Origin: Lachnospiraceae bacterium
GTDB lineage: Bacteria; Bacillota; Clostridia; Lachnospirales; Lachnospiraceae
DNA length: 64,000 nucleotides
Assembly: GCA_015057625.1 (NCBI GenBank)
Contig: SVDZ01000006.1
Coordinates: 1 to 64,000, forward strand
Direction: 5' to 3'
The notes beneath the pieces are model-generated. The model worked only from the letters and a program-made list of their open reading frames with translations. It searched no databases and was not told the DNA's origin. Both the position numbers and the translations under genes were made by a program. Of this stretch, positions 45,151 through 52,616 are shown piece by piece. Within the stretch, counting starts at the first letter, position 1; each line of letters starts with the position of its first letter.

Positions 45151-45200
45151 ACTCCTGAAGATTTTTTATTCCCGGAAGATTTTTTTACTCCCGGAAGTTG
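45151..45200. repeat. Short 18-bp tandem repeat
   Basis: Three near copies of a unit of the type CTCCCGGAAGATTTTTTT follow one another with about 18-bp spacing. No function can be assigned. It lies just before array P. Confidence 0.6.
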
Positions 45201-45236
45201 CTAGTATAGTCACATAACATATGAGTAAAGCGACGA

Positions 45237-45490
45237 TACAGCATGGATTAAGAAATTGAAATCTATGTTGTACGCAAAATTATCTTTAAGTAAGCAAAAT
45301 ACAACATATATTTTAAAATCCTGATTTATGGGGTATGCAACAAATTTTTGAAGTAAAAAAATACAACATATATCCAAGAATTTTATTTCATGGGGTACGC
45401 GACAATTTTTTGAAGTGAAAAATGTACAACATATATTCAAGAATTTTATTTTGTGGGGTACGCGACAATTTATACTGAACAAAAGTGTAC
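45237..45490. repeat. Tandem repeat array P (62-63 bp period)
   Basis: Four units begin near 45237, 45301, 45363 and 45426 with ACAACATATAT (the first only as ACAGCAT). The two units nearest the foldback at 45551 share AAGAATTTTATTT and GGGGTACGCGACAATTT almost exactly; the two distal units are diverged. No clear symmetric stem is visible, unlike the other arrays. Its 21-codon period leaves a 90-codon frame open on the minus strand, with no ribosome site and a repetitive product, so it is not called a gene. Confidence 0.85.
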
Positions 45491-45550
45491 TTCAAATATC
45501 AAAAAATTCTTCTATCTTGCATAATCAAATAAATAATATCCTAATGTAGA

Positions 45551-45860
45551 GGTTTTGAAATGACGCAAAGTTTTCCATGAGCACGCATAAAGTAACAATC
45601 CTTGACACACTATATTTTCTACTCCTCGCATTCGCTTATTAGAAAATGCTCCTGCGCAACTCGTCCTTCGGACTCAAACAGCGCCCGCATTTTCAGCTAG
45701 AATGTTCGTCGTAACGAAAATATAGCTATCGTCACAGGGATTGTCACATTTATGCTTTGCTCATCTGAAAACTATTGCTCACATTTCATATACTATACTT
45801 TATGAAACACAGAATTGTCATGATAAGATCTGTGCGAAACTGAGATAGGATATGCATCAT
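45551..45860. repeat. Foldback element R between arrays P and R
   Basis: From about 45556 to 45790 the left arm (GACGCAAAGTTTTCC, GAGCACGCATAAAGT, AACAATCC) pairs with the right arm (GGGATTGTCACATTTATGC, GCTCATCTGAAAACTA). The apex has GTCC-ttc-GGAC at 45663-45673, flanked by CAACTC and CTCAAACA; these are the same flanks, on the other strand, as in element M. A 24-bp box lies at 45784-45807. Reversed, the element matches 206-475 along most of its length and is about 45 bp longer at the apex. Confidence 0.85.
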
Positions 45861-46290
45861 TTACCTACTAATTGAAAGATTTATTAGTTTGGAAGGTATG
45901 GAGCAAAAATAGCTTGGCAAAAGAATTACCTACTAAATGTGAGATTTATTAGTTTGGAAGGTATGGAGCAAAAATAGCTTGGCAAAAGAATTACCTTCCA
46001 AATGTGAGAATTGTTAGTTTGGAAGGTATGGAGCAAAAATAGCTTGGCAAAAGAATTACCTTCCAAATGTGAGAATTGTTAGTTTGGAAGGTATGGAGCA
46101 AAAATAGCTTGGCATGAGAATTACCTACTAAATAAGATATTTGTTAGTTTTGATGGTAATTGACAAAATTATGACAAACTTAATTTACCTACCAAATGGT
46201 AAATATATTAGTTTGGAAGGTAATTGATAACAAATTAACAAATTTACCTTACCTTCCAATGCAAGAAAAAACTTAAATGGAAGGTAAAAT
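45861..46290. repeat. Tandem hairpin-repeat array R (64-65 bp period)
   Basis: Seven units start at 45861, 45926, 45991, 46056, 46121, 46185 and 46249. Units 3 and 4 have perfect 11-bp arms TACCTTCCAAA / TTTGGAAGGTA. Units 1-4, next to the foldback, are nearly identical including the spacer GGAGCAAAAATAGCTTGGCA. Units 5-7 diverge strongly, yet keep TACC / GGTA arms. It is the same family as array L in opposite orientation. It lies between the foldback and the chitinase terminator. Confidence 0.92.
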
Positions 46291-46315
46291 GGTAAAATAT
46301 AGTTTCAAAAAGAAA

Positions 46316-46344
46316 CAGGTTGTCACTAAAATAATGACAACCTG
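46316..46344 (-). terminator. Chitinase gene terminator
   Basis: CAGGTTGTCA (46316-46325) pairs with TGACAACCTG (46335-46344), followed by TTTCTTTTT on the minus strand, 26 bp past the stop codon. Confidence 0.92.
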
Positions 46345-46370
46345 CCGCATTATAAAAATATAATAAAACT

Positions 46371-48902
46371 CTATTTAGCTTTTACTACTTTAGACCACTT
46401 ACCGTAAACTCTATCTCCCTTTGCATCTAATACATAAGCTCTTACTCTTACATAGAGTTTCTTAGTTACTTTAAGTTTCTTAACTGTCTTAGTAAGTTTC
46501 TTTGTAGATACAGACTTTGTAGCTTTCTTTGAGAATTTCTTTGATTTTGAAACCTGAATCTCATATCCTACTGCGCCTACTACTTTCTTAATTGTTACTT
46601 TTACTTTCTTCTTGCTTGCTGCTCTCTTAGCCTTTTTAACTTTAGACTTTCCTGGAGCTTTTACTTCTGCTTTTGTAGCAGCTTCTGTTGTTGGTGCAAC
46701 AGTTGTCGGAACTTCTGTTGTAATTTCAGGGGCTGTTGTTGTTTCCTCCTGAATAGGTTCTGATACTTTCTTAATAGTTAAGTTTGTAATAAACTGCCAA
46801 GAAGCACTCCCCCATTTTCCATCAGGTGCATCATCAGCTGTGTTTGATACCTGCTGTGTTGCAAGGTAGATTGCGCCAACACCATCCTCATCAGGATCAT
46901 AGAATACATATTCACCTTCATCTGCTGCCCAATCCCAGTATCCTAATTTAGCACCGGAAACATATTCTTTTACATCAATCACTTTTTTCCAAACACTCTC
47001 TGCCCACTTTCCGTCAGGAAGGTTATCAACATAGTCGTTTGCAGCATCATTGATTGACTCATATACAGAACCTTTGTAGAAGATTTTTGTTCCCTTAGGG
47101 AATGAAATGCTTCCATCTCCCACTACAACTTCTGTCATAGATTCAGGAAGTCCTAAACCTTCTGTTGCTCCGGCAAGTTTAAGTGATGTAATAAGCTTCC
47201 AAGATGCATATCCCCATTCTCCGTCAGGTGCATCAGCTGCTGTGTTTGATACCTGCTGTGTTGCAAGATAGATTTCTCCGATACCATTTTCATCAGGATC
47301 ATAGAATACATATTCACCTTCATCTGCTGCCCAGTCCCAGTATCCTAATTTAGCACCGGAAACATATTCTTTAACATCGAATAATTTTTCCCAAACACTT
47401 GCTCCCCACTTTCCGTCAGGAAGATTATCAACATAATCATTTGCAGTATCCATAAGTGATTTATAAACTGCACCATTGTAATAAATAACTGTGCCAGTTG
47501 GATATGTATTAAACCCTTCTCCAACAACAACTTCGTTTATAGTGCTTGGCAATCCTGATTCATTTACAGTGTCTTCTATTTCAGGAATAGTTCCTGACTG
47601 TCCGTATTCTGTCTGCTCACCCTTGTAGATGCCAAGACCTTTACTCATTCTTGTAATCATAGGATGTTCATCAACTGCTCTGTCTCCTGCAATCTCCCAA
47701 ACTATTACGCCTGCAAGTTTGTTATCTGCAATGTACTTTAATTTTGCATCAAGTGACTGTTCATCTTCGTATGTAAGATAGTTTTTATAGAATTTTGAAT
47801 TTGGATTATCATTGTAAAGATATGCTGCCTCTGCTGCCTTATCATATCCCTTGTGCCATCCAAGTTCTCCGTCTTCAACTACTTTAAGCTCTAGCGCTTT
47901 AAGTTTATTCCATACCATGTCTCCGACATAGCCTTCACCTGTACCTGCTACGCCTACTACATTTCCTGCTTCGTCAGGTGTTACGCCGCCCCATCCGTGG
48001 CAGTAAAGAGGAGAGCCGATATTAATCTTAGATGCCGGAACTCCAAGTTCAAGGAATTTTTTAACACCTTTATCTACAGAATGCATGTCATCATTTGTAG
48101 AGTACAATGCAGTCTGATGACCTGTTACAGGATCATAAGAACCTGTCATGTCATAACTCATAATATTGATTAAATCTACGTACTGTGCAAAGTTTTCAAC
48201 ATCCTGAGCTGCAACTGTCTTAAGGTTAACTGATGAGCAGGTTGTGATTTTTTTATTACCCTCGCCGTATTTTTCATCAAACGCTTCTCTCATCTCTTTA
48301 AGTAACAATGTGTAGTTTGTGAAATCATCACCCACTACAGGACAGCCCTCGTCAGTATCACTCTCAGGATCTCTTGCTACACCTGGGTACTCCCAATCCA
48401 CGTCTATTCCGTCTACCCATGTGTATGTGTCCATAGTATCAATACAACTGTCAATAAATGATTTTCTTCCTTCAGCAGTACTTGCCATTTCTGAGAAATA
48501 TCCGCATCTTGTCCATCCACCGATAGAAATCATAATGTTAACGTCAGGATACTTCTTTGAATATTCAGCATACTGAGGAAAATGAGCTTTTTCTCCGTTT
48601 TCAATATCAGCCCATGAATCTGTTGAGTCGATAGTGTAAGCATTTTCCTTTCCCTCAACAGGATTAATCTCCCAAAAAGCATGGTTAATATATGTAACCT
48701 TGTCCCATGGCAGATTTTTAACCTGATTTACTTCGTCATTGTATACGCTCCAGTTTGCGAAGTATACAATCAAGTCTTTTTTTGCAGTTGCTTCCGCTTC
48801 TTCTGTGTCAGCAAAACTGCTGATTGTGCCCGATCCTAATACCATTGTTGTGGCAAGAATGGTTGAAAGTGCACGTCTAAAAATTTTTTTGCATTTTCCC
48901 AT
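46371..48902 (-). CDS. Secreted GH18 chitinase with duplicated CBM-like modules
   Basis: This 843-residue extracellular chitinase starts at ATG 48902 with AGGAGG at 7 bp; a longer frame to 48977 has no site. A signal peptide of about 31 residues precedes the GH18 barrel (about 42-430), with ISIGGW and the catalytic DGIDVDWEYPG; Glu171 is the acid/base. Two copies of a 134-residue module (about 463-732) resemble chitin-binding CBM5/12 types (YPTGTVIYYNGAVYKS, DGKWG.SVW). Their DNA is repeated with a 402-bp offset. A Thr/Glu linker and a Lys-rich fibronectin III-like module end it. Products would be GlcNAc oligomers, mainly diacetylchitobiose, which the first CUT1/GH94/NagB locus could take up and split. 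Confidence 0.93.
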   Translation of the reverse strand: MGKCKKIFRRALSTILATTMVLGSGTISSFADTEEAEATAKKDLIVYFANWSVYNDEVNQVKNLPWDKVTYINHAFWEINPVEGKENAYTIDSTDSWADIENGEKAHFPQYAEYSKKYPDVNIMISIGGWTRCGYFSEMASTAEGRKSFIDSCIDTMDTYTWVDGIDVDWEYPGVARDPESDTDEGCPVVGDDFTNYTLLLKEMREAFDEKYGEGNKKITTCSSVNLKTVAAQDVENFAQYVDLINIMSYDMTGSYDPVTGHQTALYSTNDDMHSVDKGVKKFLELGVPASKINIGSPLYCHGWGGVTPDEAGNVVGVAGTGEGYVGDMVWNKLKALELKVVEDGELGWHKGYDKAAEAAYLYNDNPNSKFYKNYLTYEDEQSLDAKLKYIADNKLAGVIVWEIAGDRAVDEHPMITRMSKGLGIYKGEQTEYGQSGTIPEIEDTVNESGLPSTINEVVVGEGFNTYPTGTVIYYNGAVYKSLMDTANDYVDNLPDGKWGASVWEKLFDVKEYVSGAKLGYWDWAADEGEYVFYDPDENGIGEIYLATQQVSNTAADAPDGEWGYASWKLITSLKLAGATEGLGLPESMTEVVVGDGSISFPKGTKIFYKGSVYESINDAANDYVDNLPDGKWAESVWKKVIDVKEYVSGAKLGYWDWAADEGEYVFYDPDEDGVGAIYLATQQVSNTADDAPDGKWGSASWQFITNLTIKKVSEPIQEETTTAPEITTEVPTTVAPTTEAATKAEVKAPGKSKVKKAKRAASKKKVKVTIKKVVGAVGYEIQVSKSKKFSKKATKSVSTKKLTKTVKKLKVTKKLYVRVRAYVLDAKGDRVYGKWSKVVKAK

Positions 48903-48998
48903 TTTTGTACCTCCTATGTGATAATTGCAAAACATTATCCGTCTTGTCAGTCTCCCTCTCACATAACGGTAAAACAAAAGTATTTCTCCCTAAAAATT

Positions 48999-49027
48999 AT
49001 ATTACCCAATACCTGATTATAAGTCAA
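48999..49027 (-). promoter_or_regulatory. Chitinase promoter
   Basis: TTGACT (49022-49027) and TAATAT (48999-49004) on the minus strand are 17 bp apart, about 97 bp before the chitinase ATG. It directly follows the aquaporin terminator. Confidence 0.65.
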
Positions 49028-49028
49028 A

Positions 49029-49085
49029 CAAAAAAAACGACTTCTCGCCGCATCCAAAAAAAGATGAATACAAGAAGCCGTTAAT
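49029..49085 (-). terminator. Aquaporin gene terminator
   Basis: On the minus strand AACGGCTTCT and CATC pair with GATG and AGAAGTCGTT around a T-rich loop, followed by TTTTTTTT, about 46 bp past the aquaporin stop. Confidence 0.78.
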
Positions 49086-49130
49086 TCAAAGAGCAAATAA
49101 TCGCTCCCAATATATGTAATATTTTATTGA

Positions 49131-49823
49131 TTATTTCTCTGACTCAAGAAATTTGTATACGTATGCTGCAATTGCTGCACCAACTAATGGACCAACAACA
49201 AATACCCAAAGTTCTGTTGCAGGAGTACTATTTCCTTCAAAACAAGCTGCGATGGCAGGTCCGAAACTTCTTGCAGGGTTTACAGATGTTCCTGTAAGAC
49301 CGATACCAAGAATATGTACAAGCACTAAAGTCAAGCCGATAACCAAACCTCCAAAAGATCCGTGAGCAGCTTTTTTGGATGTCACACCAAGAATAGCAGT
49401 AACAAAAATAAATGTAAGAACAATTTCAACTACAAGTCCTGCAACATAATTTCCATTTACTCCTGCCAATCCGTTTGAACCAAATCCTCCTGTCATATCT
49501 GTAACTTTACCTGCACCAAAAATAACTGAAAGTAAACCTGCACCTGCAAATGCACCAAGACACTGTGAAACGACATATCCGCAAAATTCTTTAATGTTCA
49601 TTCCACCTGTAATTAATACTCCGAGAGAAACTGCAGGATTAATATGACATCCTGAGATGTTTCCGATAGAGTATGCCATTGCTACAATAGTAAGACCAAA
49701 TGCAAGTGCTGTTAAAAGATATCCGCAACCATTTGACGCATCACAACCTACTAACATTGCAGTACCACATCCAAGAGTAACCAAAACCATTGTTCCGATA
49801 AACTCAGCTACAAATTTTTTCAT
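49131..49823 (-). CDS. Aquaporin / glycerol facilitator family channel
   Basis: This six-span membrane channel passes water or small neutral solutes. The ATG at 49823 has AAGGAG upstream and gives 230 residues; a longer frame to 49886 lacks a site. Both NPA boxes are present, HINPAVSLG and SVNPARSFGP. The second is followed by an aromatic/Ala-rich segment as in AqpZ-type water channels; glycerol facilitators usually have Asp after the second NPAR, and here it is Ser. A water-specific type is therefore favoured. It is a single gene with a probable promoter at 49896-49923 (TTGTTT, 16 bp, TATACT). Confidence 0.92.
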   Translation of the reverse strand: MKKFVAEFIGTMVLVTLGCGTAMLVGCDASNGCGYLLTALAFGLTIVAMAYSIGNISGCHINPAVSLGVLITGGMNIKEFCGYVVSQCLGAFAGAGLLSVIFGAGKVTDMTGGFGSNGLAGVNGNYVAGLVVEIVLTFIFVTAILGVTSKKAAHGSFGGLVIGLTLVLVHILGIGLTGTSVNPARSFGPAIAACFEGNSTPATELWVFVVGPLVGAAIAAYVYKFLESEK

Positions 49824-49920
49824 AATAGTTCTCCTTTTCTTAATCAGGTAAAAACCTGTTATTGATGTGGTATATGTAAAACCCACACCAATTTCAGTAT
49901 ATCACAACTATTATAATAAA

Positions 49921-49950
49921 CAAGCGCCCGGAAAATATTCCGAGCGCTTA
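49921..49950 (-). terminator. Terminator-like hairpin before the aquaporin promoter
   Basis: AAGCGCCCGGAA pairs with TTCCGAGCGCTT with one mismatch, and TTGTTTATT follows on the minus strand. It would end transcripts from the flotillin gene. Confidence 0.78.
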
Positions 49951-49956
49951 CTTAAC

Positions 49957-50075
49957 CTGACTATTATCCGATAAGGAACTATTCTATATGAATACTCATG
50001 TTACTCACACTCCCCAAAGTTTTTCATAACTCTCCCGGTTTTTCAACAGTTAGTTCCTTATCTTTTAATAGTCGG
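49957..50075. repeat. 25-bp inverted repeat in the flotillin 3' region
   Basis: The left arm 49957-49981 (CTGACTATTATCCGATAAGG...) and the right arm 50051-50075 are complementary at about 21 of 25 positions, enclosing about 69 bp. It lies directly after the flotillin stop and before a separate terminator. It may be a stable 3' UTR fold or the ends of a small inserted element. Confidence 0.65.
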
Positions 50076-50086
50076 TTTGTGTATTA

Positions 50087-51865
50087 TTAGCGAAGAAAAC
50101 TTGGTGTATCATCATTGCTGTCTTTTTTCTCAGCTTTAATGTCATCATCGTAATCTTCATCAAATACCGATTTTCTCCTTGTCTCAACCTGTGGCTTAAC
50201 CTCCGGTTTTGCTTCATCAATTATTGGACTGATAACAGGTTTTACCTCAGCCTCAACTGTATTTACAGTTTTTGTCTCAACAACTGGTTTTACTTCAGGT
50301 TTTACAACTGGCTTAACCTCTTCTTTTACTTCAGGTTTTACAACTGGCTTAACCTCTTCTTTTACTTCCTTGAACTCATCCTCAGCTACATCAGATTCCT
50401 CTTTTTTGCTGCTTTTGAATTCGTCAGGGTTGAATGAAACTGATTCACTTGTATCAACGTTCTTTCCAACTTCACCATTTACATACTGTGAAATAATTGA
50501 CTTAAGGTCAATACCTGTACTTCCTTTAATACCGTCACTAACCTGAGTAACTGTATTCATAACAGAACCAACCATCTGCTCATTATTTCCACTTCCGTAC
50601 ATTGTGATAGAATCAATGCTTGAAAGTGGTTCAGCTGCATTTCTAACTGCCTCTGGGAATGCCTTGAAGAACATTTCAAGAATAGCTGCTTCACCATACT
50701 TCTGCATAGCGATAGCTTTCTTTTCAATACCTTCAGCCTCAGCAACTGCTTTAGCTCTGATAGCTTCAGCTTCTGCAATACCTTTAGCTCTGATACCTTC
50801 AGCTTCCTGCTCAAGTTCGTATTTCTTAGCTTCAGCTTCTTTTCTTCTCTGATATAACTCAGCTTCTGCCTGCTGCTGTTTAGCAAACTTCTCAGCCTCT
50901 GCCTGTTTCTTAATCTCAGCATCAAGAGCCTGCTCTTTAACTGCTGCTTCTTTCTGTTTCAAGATTACGTACTGTTCCTGTTTTGCGATATCAGCCTGAG
51001 CTCTTGTTGTCTCGATTGACTTTCTCTGCTCTTCCTGCTGGATTGAGTAAGCTGCATCTGCCTCAGCCTGCTTAATATCAGCTACTTTCTTAAGTTCAGA
51101 TTTCTTAATTGAGAGTTCATTGTTTCTCTCTGCAATCTGTCTCTCTGATTCAACACTAGCATCATTTGCTTCTTTGTTTGCTTTTGCCTGAGCAATCTTA
51201 ATATCTCTCTCACCTTCAGCTCTTGCAATAGATGCTGATTTTTTAATCTGTACAATGTTGTCAATACCAAGGTTCTCAATAACCTGATTCTCATCAATAA
51301 AGTTCTGTACATTGAAACTTACAATATCAAGTCCCATTGCTGCAAGGTCAGGTTCCGCATTTTCTTTAACGAGTAAAGCAAATTTCTGTCTGTTAGAAAC
51401 CATTTCCTCAAGTCTCATCTTACCAACGATCTCTCTTGTGTTACCTTCAAGAACGCTCTTTGCAACTCCGCCGATATATTCTGTATCCTTATTAAGGAAG
51501 TTCTGAGCTGCAAGTTTTAATCTTTCAGGATTGTCACTAATTTTAACATTTACCGCTGCGTCTACATTTACATTGATATAATCTGCTGTAGGTACGCTTG
51601 ATGCAGTTTTAACATCGATAGGAATAAGTCTTAAATTAAGTTCATCCTTTTTCTCAAGGAAAGGAATCTTGATACCCGCTTTACCAATTAAAAACTTCGG
51701 ATTCTTTCGCAATCCGGATATAATAAATGCTGTATCAGGAGATGCCTTTACGTATCCTGAAGCCACAATTGCTAAAAATAATACAACCAAAACTGCAATG
51801 GCTGCCATGCCAATTGCTTTTGGATCAACAGCTTCTTCCATAACTGTCAATAATAGATTTTTCAT
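50087..51865 (-). CDS. Flotillin-like SPFH/band 7 membrane protein
   Basis: This 592-residue protein organises membrane microdomains in bacteria. A single membrane segment lies near residues 18-40, followed by the SPFH domain (about 41-210; PIDVKTASSVPTADYINVNVDAAV). A long coiled coil (about 215-390) is rich in Glu-Ala repeats such as AEAEAIRAKAVAEAEGI. A flotillin C-terminal region follows, then an acidic tail with repeated EVKPVVKPEVK blocks. Length and layout fit FloT/YqiK rather than the short FloA type. A TTGTTA/TATAAT promoter lies at 51925-51953. No NfeD partner gene is adjacent, unlike many operons of this family. Confidence 0.93.
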   Translation of the reverse strand: MKNLLLTVMEEAVDPKAIGMAAIAVLVVLFLAIVASGYVKASPDTAFIISGLRKNPKFLIGKAGIKIPFLEKKDELNLRLIPIDVKTASSVPTADYINVNVDAAVNVKISDNPERLKLAAQNFLNKDTEYIGGVAKSVLEGNTREIVGKMRLEEMVSNRQKFALLVKENAEPDLAAMGLDIVSFNVQNFIDENQVIENLGIDNIVQIKKSASIARAEGERDIKIAQAKANKEANDASVESERQIAERNNELSIKKSELKKVADIKQAEADAAYSIQQEEQRKSIETTRAQADIAKQEQYVILKQKEAAVKEQALDAEIKKQAEAEKFAKQQQAEAELYQRRKEAEAKKYELEQEAEGIRAKGIAEAEAIRAKAVAEAEGIEKKAIAMQKYGEAAILEMFFKAFPEAVRNAAEPLSSIDSITMYGSGNNEQMVGSVMNTVTQVSDGIKGSTGIDLKSIISQYVNGEVGKNVDTSESVSFNPDEFKSSKKEESDVAEDEFKEVKEEVKPVVKPEVKEEVKPVVKPEVKPVVETKTVNTVEAEVKPVISPIIDEAKPEVKPQVETRRKSVFDEDYDDDIKAEKKDSNDDTPSFLR

Positions 51866-51924
51866 AATGTAATCCTCCTAAATAAAAAAAGTAATTCGTT
51901 TTGTCTTTTAATTTCGACATCATT

Positions 51925-51953
51925 ATTATATAATGAATCTGCATAATTAACAA
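51925..51953 (-). promoter_or_regulatory. Flotillin promoter
   Basis: TTGTTA (51948-51953) and TATAAT (51925-51930) on the minus strand are 17 bp apart, about 60 bp before the ATG. A plus-strand TATAAT at 51929-51934 overlaps it and may serve the divergent HTH gene. Confidence 0.78.
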
Positions 51954-52023
51954 ACATAATCGGGGCTAATTACAAATAATTATTTCGCCCTTAACAGAAA
52001 AATAAATTAGGAGGTTTCTCTAA

Positions 52024-52542
52024 ATGGGAAAAAAATCAATAAAAGAAAACAAAAACATCTATCAGCAGTGTAGGGAAAACCTTGAACTCACTCGAGATAA
52101 GGCTAGCGAGTTACTTGAGTACATCAGCGCAGACAGGATTGAAAAAATAGAAAGTGAGCGTTCCCTTCCTCATCCGGATGAGATACTCACTATGTCGCAG
52201 AGTTATAAAGCCCCATATCTTTGTAACTACTATTGCTCACATGAATGTCCTATAGGTAAGCATTATGTTCCGGAAATTGAGGAGAAAGACTCTTCAACTA
52301 TTATTCTCGAAATGCTTGCATCTCTCAATTCTATCAACAATAAAAAAGAACGTTTAATTGAGATTATGGCAGACGGAGTAATATCTGATGATCAGATAAA
52401 TGACTTTGTTATCATTCAGAATGAATTGGAAAAGATTTCTATATCAGTAGAGTCACTCCAGCTCTGGCTCGAAAAAACTATAATGGAAAAACAGATTAAT
52501 ATCGAAAGACTTAAAGAGGCCAGAAAGTCTCTTGTTCAGTAG
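52024..52542 (+). CDS. Small helix-turn-helix protein with Cys cluster
   Basis: This 172-residue protein is preceded by AGGAGG and followed by a terminator. Residues about 9-65 form an XRE-like helix-turn-helix (NIYQQCRENLELTRDKASELLEYI, then IEKIESERSLPHPDEI). The DNA-contact helix is poorly conserved, so DNA binding is not certain. A short segment LCNYYCSHECPIG (about 71-83) holds three cysteines and a histidine, a possible metal site. The rest is helical with a coiled-coil tail. Similar proteins are common in Clostridia, but I know no function. It is divergent from flotillin. Confidence 0.8.
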   Translation: MGKKSIKENKNIYQQCRENLELTRDKASELLEYISADRIEKIESERSLPHPDEILTMSQSYKAPYLCNYYCSHECPIGKHYVPEIEEKDSSTIILEMLASLNSINNKKERLIEIMADGVISDDQINDFVIIQNELEKISISVESLQLWLEKTIMEKQINIERLKEARKSLVQ

Positions 52543-52551
52543 TTACGATGT

Positions 52552-52592
52552 AAAAAGCAGCGCTTATGATTTTCACATAAGCACTGCTTTTT
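52552..52592. terminator. Bidirectional terminator between HTH and S8 genes
   Basis: AAAAAGCAG and GCTTATG pair with CATAAGC and CTGCTTTTT, with T tracts on both strands. It serves the small HTH gene and the converging protease gene. Confidence 0.88.
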
Positions 52593-52616
52593 TTTACCTT
52601 ATAGTTTTAAATTGTT

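Noticed and set aside
45210..45482. 90-codon frame with repeated Cys-containing units on the minus strand
   Set aside because: Same cause as above: a 63-bp period over array P, with no ribosome site.
1..46290. CRISPR array
   Set aside because: Whole 62-65 bp units repeat, including the part that would be spacer, so there are no unique spacers, and no cas gene is present. Only the polarity resembles CRISPR.
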